Below, one piece after another: positions 59,549 through 64,000 of a stretch of 64,000 nt of DNA. The notes under the pieces are model-generated. The model was not told the DNA's origin, searched no databases, and saw nothing but the letters and a program-made list of their open reading frames with translations. The DNA is from Vagococcus fessus (GTDB lineage Bacteria; Bacillota; Bacilli; Lactobacillales; Vagococcaceae), in contig NZ_NGJY01000002.1 of assembly GCF_003987565.1 (NCBI RefSeq), positions 620,001 to 684,000 of the forward strand. Reading direction: 5' to 3'. Position numbers and translations under genes: made by a program. Position 1 is the first letter of the stretch. Each line of letters begins with the position of its first letter.

Positions 59549-60816
59549 CGTTGCCTTCTTTCTTGTTTCATAGAAGTAAATGATTTTTTCAATGTTTTCA
59601 TCATGCCATCATCACCATAAGCCAGTGATGTTGAATGATACATTAACGCTGAGAATTTTAATAATACAAGAGTTGTCACTGCTAAAATCACAAGTGAAAT
59701 CAAAATTTCAGATGTACTTACAGCCCCATTGGCAATACGTGATGGCATTGTAAATGATGATAGAAACGGAATATATGACGTTACTTTCATCAAAATATGT
59801 TGCGGATTACTCATGCCAAACATCATACTAATCATAAATCCAAATATTGTTAGGTACGTAACAGGCGCTACTGCTTTACCTGCATCTTCGGCTTTAGAAA
59901 CTAACGAGCCACATAACGCTGATAAAATCGTATAAATAATAACACCTAATAATAAATACAACATGTTATAGCCAAACACACCTAGTAGCAACTCCTTAAT
60001 CGACATAATAGATAAGAAGTCCTTAACAACAGGCATATCTTTCACTACCATAAACCCACCAAGACCTGCAAGAAGGTAAATACCTACTTGAGTTAGAATG
60101 ACTAAGAAAATCCCCATTACTTTACCATAAAAATGTTTTGAGGCTGACGTACTTGAAAGAATAATCTCCATAATACGCGTTCCTTTTTCAGACGCTACTT
60201 CTGATGCTGTCACTTGAGCATACATTAAAATAATCATGTACATCGCAAGTGTGATAAAAATAGAACCCATTGACATCGCTAAATGATTGGCATTCTTCTC
60301 TTTCATCTTGCCATCTTTAAACTCAACCGTTTTACTCTTCAACTCTGCTTGAGCATTCAACTGAGCGATTTGTTCTTTAGATAACGCCATTTTTTTGCTG
60401 GTAATATCTAATTGAGTCGCCGTTAAATTTTGCGTCATCGCTAACTCATCTGACGTTCCCATTTTAGTCGTTCCGGTATACTCACCTGTAACTGTCTCTT
60501 CTTTTTCATTAAAACTAATAATTAAGTACCCGTCGATATCTTTTGCTTCCAAGGCTTTCTTAGCTTCAGCTTCTGTCGTCACTTTTTTATCAACTTCTAA
60601 TGTCGAACCTTTAATATAATTTTGACGAAGCTCTTGATTAGCAGAAATAACCGCTATATCTGACGTTTCTGAAAACTTAGCACCTACAAAGCTCGCTAAC
60701 AGTGTAAATCCAATCATAATAAATGGTGAAATAATCATCACTAAAAATGACACACTCTTCACGTTACGCTTAAAAGTTTCTAAGGCTACAATCCAAAATT
60801 TATTCACGGCCTTCAC
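59536..60816 (-). CDS. ABC exporter permease (NatB/YhaP-like)
   Basis: 426 residues: TM1 (about 21-43), a large outside domain (about 45-175) and five C-terminal helices (from about 180), the ABC-2 permease layout of NatB/YhaP. The outside domain holds the KKVTTEAEAKKALEAKDIDGYL-like pattern usual in the family (quoted here in part). It pairs with the ATPase encoded upstream, overlapping it by 17 bp. Likely exports Na+, a peptide or a lipid; substrate unknown. Confidence 0.88.
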   Translation of the reverse strand: MKAVNKFWIVALETFKRNVKSVSFLVMIISPFIMIGFTLLASFVGAKFSETSDIAVISANQELRQNYIKGSTLEVDKKVTTEAEAKKALEAKDIDGYLIISFNEKEETVTGEYTGTTKMGTSDELAMTQNLTATQLDITSKKMALSKEQIAQLNAQAELKSKTVEFKDGKMKEKNANHLAMSMGSIFITLAMYMIILMYAQVTASEVASEKGTRIMEIILSSTSASKHFYGKVMGIFLVILTQVGIYLLAGLGGFMVVKDMPVVKDFLSIMSIKELLLGVFGYNMLYLLLGVIIYTILSALCGSLVSKAEDAGKAVAPVTYLTIFGFMISMMFGMSNPQHILMKVTSYIPFLSSFTMPSRIANGAVSTSEILISLVILAVTTLVLLKFSALMYHSTSLAYGDDGMMKTLKKSFTSMKQERRQRKNR

Positions 60817-61699
60817 CTACTTTCATTTTAAATATTTCTTCTAGTGTCGGTGGTACTTGATTAAAGACAGGCATATAACCTAATGCCGCTGCTTTTTCAA
60901 AAATTTCTTTACCCGCTTCTTCATGGGCAAGTGTCACACTATATGACCCATCAATTTCTTTTTCAATCCCTAAAACACCTTCAACTGCTTCAATTTCTTC
61001 CACTGGTAATTTTGAATCGATAACTAATTTTGTACGACCGAATGCTTGACGAATATCAGCAACTTTCCCATCTAATACCATCTCACCATTTCGTAACATA
61101 ATTAAATGGTCACAAATTTTTTCTACATTATCCATATTATGACTAGAGAAAATAACGCACGCTCCCTTGTCTTTCAACTCTATAATCCCTTCTTTTAAAA
61201 GCTCCGCATTCACGGGATCTAACCCACTAAACGGCTCATCTAAAATAATCAATTTTGGCTCATGAATAAGGGTTGAAATCAATTGTACTTTTTGTTGATT
61301 CCCTTTAGAGAGTGCTTTTACCTTATCTGTTTTCTTTCCTTTAACTTGAAACTTATCCATCCAAAAATCAATTTTAGGTAAAATCTCTTTTTTAGTTTTT
61401 CCTCTCAACTTAGCAAAGTAAATCAATTGCTCTTCAATACTAATCTTAGGATACAGACCCCGCTCTTCAGGTAAATACCCAATAATATTATAGTCATTCG
61501 CCGTTAAAGGATGGCCATTCCATAATACTTCCCCAGTATCTGTCTGTAAAAAATCTAATATTAAACGAAACGTCGTTGTTTTACCTGCTCCATTTTGACC
61601 AATTAGTCCTAAAATTTCTCCATCATTTATCGTAAATGAAATACCATCAACGGCTTTCATCGTTCCAAATGTTTTAGAAATAGTCTTTACTTCTAACAT
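60800..61699 (-). CDS. ABC exporter ATP-binding protein (NatA/YhaQ-like)
   Basis: 299 residues: Walker A GQNGAGKTT, signature LSKGNQQKVQLI, Walker B LIILDEPFSGLDP, H-loop SSHNMDNVE. The C-terminal 80 residues are a DUF4162-like extension (VEEIEAVEGVLGIEKE), as in YhaQ/NatA. ATG 61699 directly follows the uvrC stop; the permease gene overlaps its end. So uvrC and both exporter genes are one operon. Confidence 0.92.
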   Translation of the reverse strand: MLEVKTISKTFGTMKAVDGISFTINDGEILGLIGQNGAGKTTTFRLILDFLQTDTGEVLWNGHPLTANDYNIIGYLPEERGLYPKISIEEQLIYFAKLRGKTKKEILPKIDFWMDKFQVKGKKTDKVKALSKGNQQKVQLISTLIHEPKLIILDEPFSGLDPVNAELLKEGIIELKDKGACVIFSSHNMDNVEKICDHLIMLRNGEMVLDGKVADIRQAFGRTKLVIDSKLPVEEIEAVEGVLGIEKEIDGSYSVTLAHEEAGKEIFEKAAALGYMPVFNQVPPTLEEIFKMKVGEGRE

Positions 61700-63493
61700 T
61701 TATTCCACTCCTTCTATTTTGTCTTTTCTAAAATGCTCGTAAATATTTGTTGCAACATTCTTTGGCATGCCAACCTTTTCTAGCTCTTCAATTGACGCTG
61801 CTTGAATATTTTTTAATGATTTATACGCTACCAATAATTGTTTCTTTCTCTTAGGTCCAAGTCCCTCAATACCATCCAATTGCGAAGCAAAACTTGTTTT
61901 ACTTCTTAACTGTCTGTGGAACGTAATCGCAAACCTATGAACTTCATCTTGAATACGTTGTAGCAAGAAAAATTCCTGAGAATTTCGTTTTAATGGCACA
62001 ACACTAAGGTCATCCCCATATAATAACTCACTTGTTCGATGCTTATCATTTTTAGCTAATCCTGCTACCGGAACTGAAACGCCTAGTTGATTTTCTAGCA
62101 CATCTTTTGCAATATCTACCTGCCCTTTTCCTCCATCAATTACAATTAAATCAGGAAATGGTAACTCCTCTTTTAATACTCGTGAATAGCGTCGGTAAAT
62201 CACTTCACGCATAGAGGCGTAATCATCTGGTCCAGTTACCGTCTTAATTTTATATTTACGATACGCACTTTTTAAAGGCTTACCATCCACAAATACGACC
62301 ATTGCAGAAACAGGGTTTGTTCCCATTATATTCGAGTTATCAAACGCTTCAATTCTGCGAAGATTAGGAATATTGAGTATTTCTCCCAACCGTTCCACAG
62401 CACCACATGTTCTTTCTTGCTTCCTTAACGTTAAATCAAACTTCTCTTTTAAAGCAACTTCAGCATTTTTAGAAGCCAACTCTACCAATTTTTTCTTATC
62501 ACCACGTTGCGGTTGGAAAACAGAAGAATCTAAAAGCAACTCTGCACTTTCCTTATCAACACCTTGAGGAATGAAAACTTCCTTCGGCGCGATGTGTGAA
62601 CTTTCTTGATAAAACTGCCACATATAGGTTAAAAAGTCTTCTTCTGCCTCTCCATAAAACGGGAATAACGAAACATCTCGTTCAATAATTTTACCTTGTC
62701 TTACAAAGAAAACCTGAACACACATCCACCCTTTGTCAACTGAATAACCAAAAATATCACGGTTAACAAAGTCTGTTTGTGTCATCTTTTGTGGCATCAT
62801 TACAGTATCAATCGCACTCAATTGATCCCTATACTCTGCTGCTTTTTCAAAATCAAGTTTTTCTGAAGCCTCTAACATTTTACGTTTTAACTCTTTTTGA
62901 ATCCCTTGAAAATTACCATTTAAAAAACTTTTAATTTCTTCAACCATCTCAACATAAACATCTGGCGAGACATCAAAAACACTTGGACATAAACACTGCC
63001 CCAAATGATAATACAAACACGGTTTTTTAGAATTTAAACTACATTTTCTAAGAGGATAAAGTCGATCTAATAATTTTTTAGTCTCATTCGCCGCTTTAGA
63101 GTCAGGATACGGACCAAAATAAAGAGCTTTATCTTTTTTGATTTGTCTTACTATCATCAAGCGAGGGTATTTTTCATTTGTAATTTTTATAAAAGGGTAG
63201 CTTTTATCGTCCTTTAGTAAAATATTATAACGTGGCTGATTTTTTTGAATTAAGTTAATCTCTAGCAATAAAGCTTCTTTGTTAGATTCCGTTACAATGT
63301 ATTCAAAATCATCTATCTCACTAACCAATTTTTCAGTTTTAGTATTGTGGCTCCCAGTAAAATATGACCGTACTCTATTTTTTAAGACTTTAGCTTTCCC
63401 AACATAAATAATAGTCCCTTCGCTATTTTTCATTAAATAACATCCAGGATTATCTGGTAGAATAGCGAGTTTAGCTTTTATTTTTTCATTCAT
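61700..63493 (-). CDS. uvrC: excinuclease ABC subunit C
   Basis: 597 residues from ATG 63493, after GGGAGCGAGAAG. GIY-YIG nuclease domain at about 15-95 ([23 protein letters not shown] here read as GCY/IYVG), UVR region (about 200-235), RNase H-like nuclease (about 370-530: [18 protein letters not shown]) and a helix-hairpin-helix pair at the end ([16 protein letters not shown]). It makes both incisions in nucleotide excision repair with UvrAB. The start overlaps the XRE gene end by 8 bp. Confidence 0.96.
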   Translation of the reverse strand: MNEKIKAKLAILPDNPGCYLMKNSEGTIIYVGKAKVLKNRVRSYFTGSHNTKTEKLVSEIDDFEYIVTESNKEALLLEINLIQKNQPRYNILLKDDKSYPFIKITNEKYPRLMIVRQIKKDKALYFGPYPDSKAANETKKLLDRLYPLRKCSLNSKKPCLYYHLGQCLCPSVFDVSPDVYVEMVEEIKSFLNGNFQGIQKELKRKMLEASEKLDFEKAAEYRDQLSAIDTVMMPQKMTQTDFVNRDIFGYSVDKGWMCVQVFFVRQGKIIERDVSLFPFYGEAEEDFLTYMWQFYQESSHIAPKEVFIPQGVDKESAELLLDSSVFQPQRGDKKKLVELASKNAEVALKEKFDLTLRKQERTCGAVERLGEILNIPNLRRIEAFDNSNIMGTNPVSAMVVFVDGKPLKSAYRKYKIKTVTGPDDYASMREVIYRRYSRVLKEELPFPDLIVIDGGKGQVDIAKDVLENQLGVSVPVAGLAKNDKHRTSELLYGDDLSVVPLKRNSQEFFLLQRIQDEVHRFAITFHRQLRSKTSFASQLDGIEGLGPKRKKQLLVAYKSLKNIQAASIEELEKVGMPKNVATNIYEHFRKDKIEGVE

Positions 63494-63683
63494 TCTTCTC
63501 GCTCCCTTCATTATTAAAGACATCTAATAACTCTACCTCAAAGATTTCTGAGATTTCAAAAGCCAATTTTAAGGATAAAGAATATTTACCTTTTTCAATA
63601 GAAGAAATAGTTTGCCTCGTCACTCCAAGTTTTTTAGCTAAATCTTGCTGCGTCCAATTACGTTCAGCTCGCAATACTTTCAT
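63486..63683 (-). CDS. small XRE/Cro-type HTH regulator (YozG-like)
   Basis: 65 residues, nearly all one HTH domain: [29 protein letters not shown]. The ATG at 63683 has no RBS in the 15 bases before it; family members normally read MKNRIKxLRAER, and the in-frame codons upstream read ATT ATT ACA AAT AGA ATG, so an ATT start five or four codons earlier, nearer AAAGGGTGTGTAGAAG, is possible. First gene of the uvrC-exporter operon. A 13-bp inverted repeat upstream may be its operator. Confidence 0.8.
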   Translation of the reverse strand: MKVLRAERNWTQQDLAKKLGVTRQTISSIEKGKYSLSLKLAFEISEIFEVELLDVFNNEGSEKNE

Positions 63684-63737
63684 TCTATTTGTAATAATCT
63701 TCTACACACCCTTTCCACCTCTCAAATGTAACATTAT

Positions 63738-63775
63738 ACAGACTAAATGTAAATTTTTTTTAACATTCAGTCTGT
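63738..63775. promoter_or_regulatory. long imperfect inverted repeat between XRE and prepilin peptidase genes
   Basis: ACAGACTAAATGT (63738-63750) and ACATTCAGTCTGT (63763-63775) match in 12 of 13 positions with a 12-bp gap. A TATAAT (-10, minus strand) abuts the first arm. Located between divergent genes. Confidence 0.65.
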
Positions 63776-63830
63776 TATTTATTTTATTTTATTTTTATTG
63801 CGTATATTTAAGAAAAGCATTAGTGAAAGG

Positions 63831-64000
63831 ATGATTATTATTATAGTAGTTATTATTTTAGTCGGGAGTTGTTTAGGCTCTTTTTTTACAGTTATTGCAG
63901 AACGAGTCCCAATTGGTATATCTCTAATATCACCACCATCTCATTGTCCCAAATGTAAAACCAAACTAAAACCACTAGACTTAATTCCCATATTTTCTTA
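63831..64000 (+). CDS. prepilin peptidase (ComC/PilD), 5' part, cut by window end
   Basis: The first 56 codons read like an A24 prepilin peptidase: a hydrophobic helix ending SCLGSFFTVIAERVPIG, then SHCPKCKTKLKPLDLIPIFS with the CxxC of the DiS_P_DiS domain. ComC processes competence pseudopilins. The GAAAGG directly abuts ATG 63831, so translation may begin at a later non-ATG codon. The gene runs off the window. Confidence 0.8.
   Translation, partial: MIIIIVVIILVGSCLGSFFTVIAERVPIGISLISPPSHCPKCKTKLKPLDLIPIFS

Overview
This 64 kb window is ordinary chromosomal DNA of an AT-rich, low-GC Gram-positive coccus. The gene set points to Lactobacillales, family Enterococcaceae, with Vagococcus or a close relative my best guess. 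That guess rests on the LPXTG/Mga surface locus, the asnA-type asparagine synthetase, LicT-controlled beta-glucoside PTS, a single UgpC/MsmX-like sugar ATPase, L-lactate dehydrogenase, and an SDR-type threonine dehydrogenase paired with KBL. No rRNA, tRNA, CRISPR array, transposase or prophage was seen.

Layout. 0-8 kb: ion transport (ClC-type channel, CPA1 Na+/H+ antiporter), then a cluster of a DUF1648-like protein, a membrane-anchored MutS-family ATPase and a two-helix membrane protein, then an XRE regulator with a perfect 15-bp palindrome upstream, a VOC protein and a DUF1801 protein. 8-14 kb: a KAEEA-repeat membrane protein with an Ada-like Cys-rich tail, and the complete licT-bglP-bglA operon with promoter, cre, RNA antiterminator and terminator visible. 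14-18.8 kb: a RelP-type alarmone synthetase beside an unusual minus-strand cluster containing a predicted beta-helix/AAA+ fusion and several unrecognised small proteins. 19.5-28 kb: thiol/electrophile and peroxide stress genes (HxlR regulator, Old Yellow Enzyme homologue, ABM monooxygenase, nitroreductase, Ohr), interrupted by a large Cna-B/LPXTG adhesin, a divergent Mga-like regulator and a secreted protein, then OhrR.

28.7-42 kb: a surface lipoprotein 5'-nucleotidase, alanine dehydrogenase, AsnA, then the CcpN-like repressor / PPDK regulatory protein / pyruvate phosphate dikinase set with a very large perfect inverted repeat on the ppdK promoter. A zinc-ribbon/TM/beta-lactamase-fold protein, a PcsB-like M23 protein with tandem repeats, and an orphan OmpR-type response regulator follow. 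42-53 kb: DUF1836 and DegV proteins, a two-component system, ldh, tdh-kbl, a ZIP transporter, folT behind a tetrahydrofolate riboswitch, mgsA, and the sugar ABC ATPase with a cre in its promoter. 53-64 kb: housekeeping metG-tatD-rnmV-rsmA, adenosine deaminase, an XRE/uvrC/ABC exporter operon, and the start of a prepilin peptidase gene cut by the window edge.

The best candidate for an undescribed system is the minus-strand cluster at about 14.9-18.3 kb, built on a predicted beta-helix joined to a CbbX/SpoVK-type AAA+ domain. Other notable points are a second LicT RNA target that lies on the bglP ribosome-binding site with no obvious terminator, and the unusual operator at ppdK. All functional calls come from reading motifs; no database search was run.
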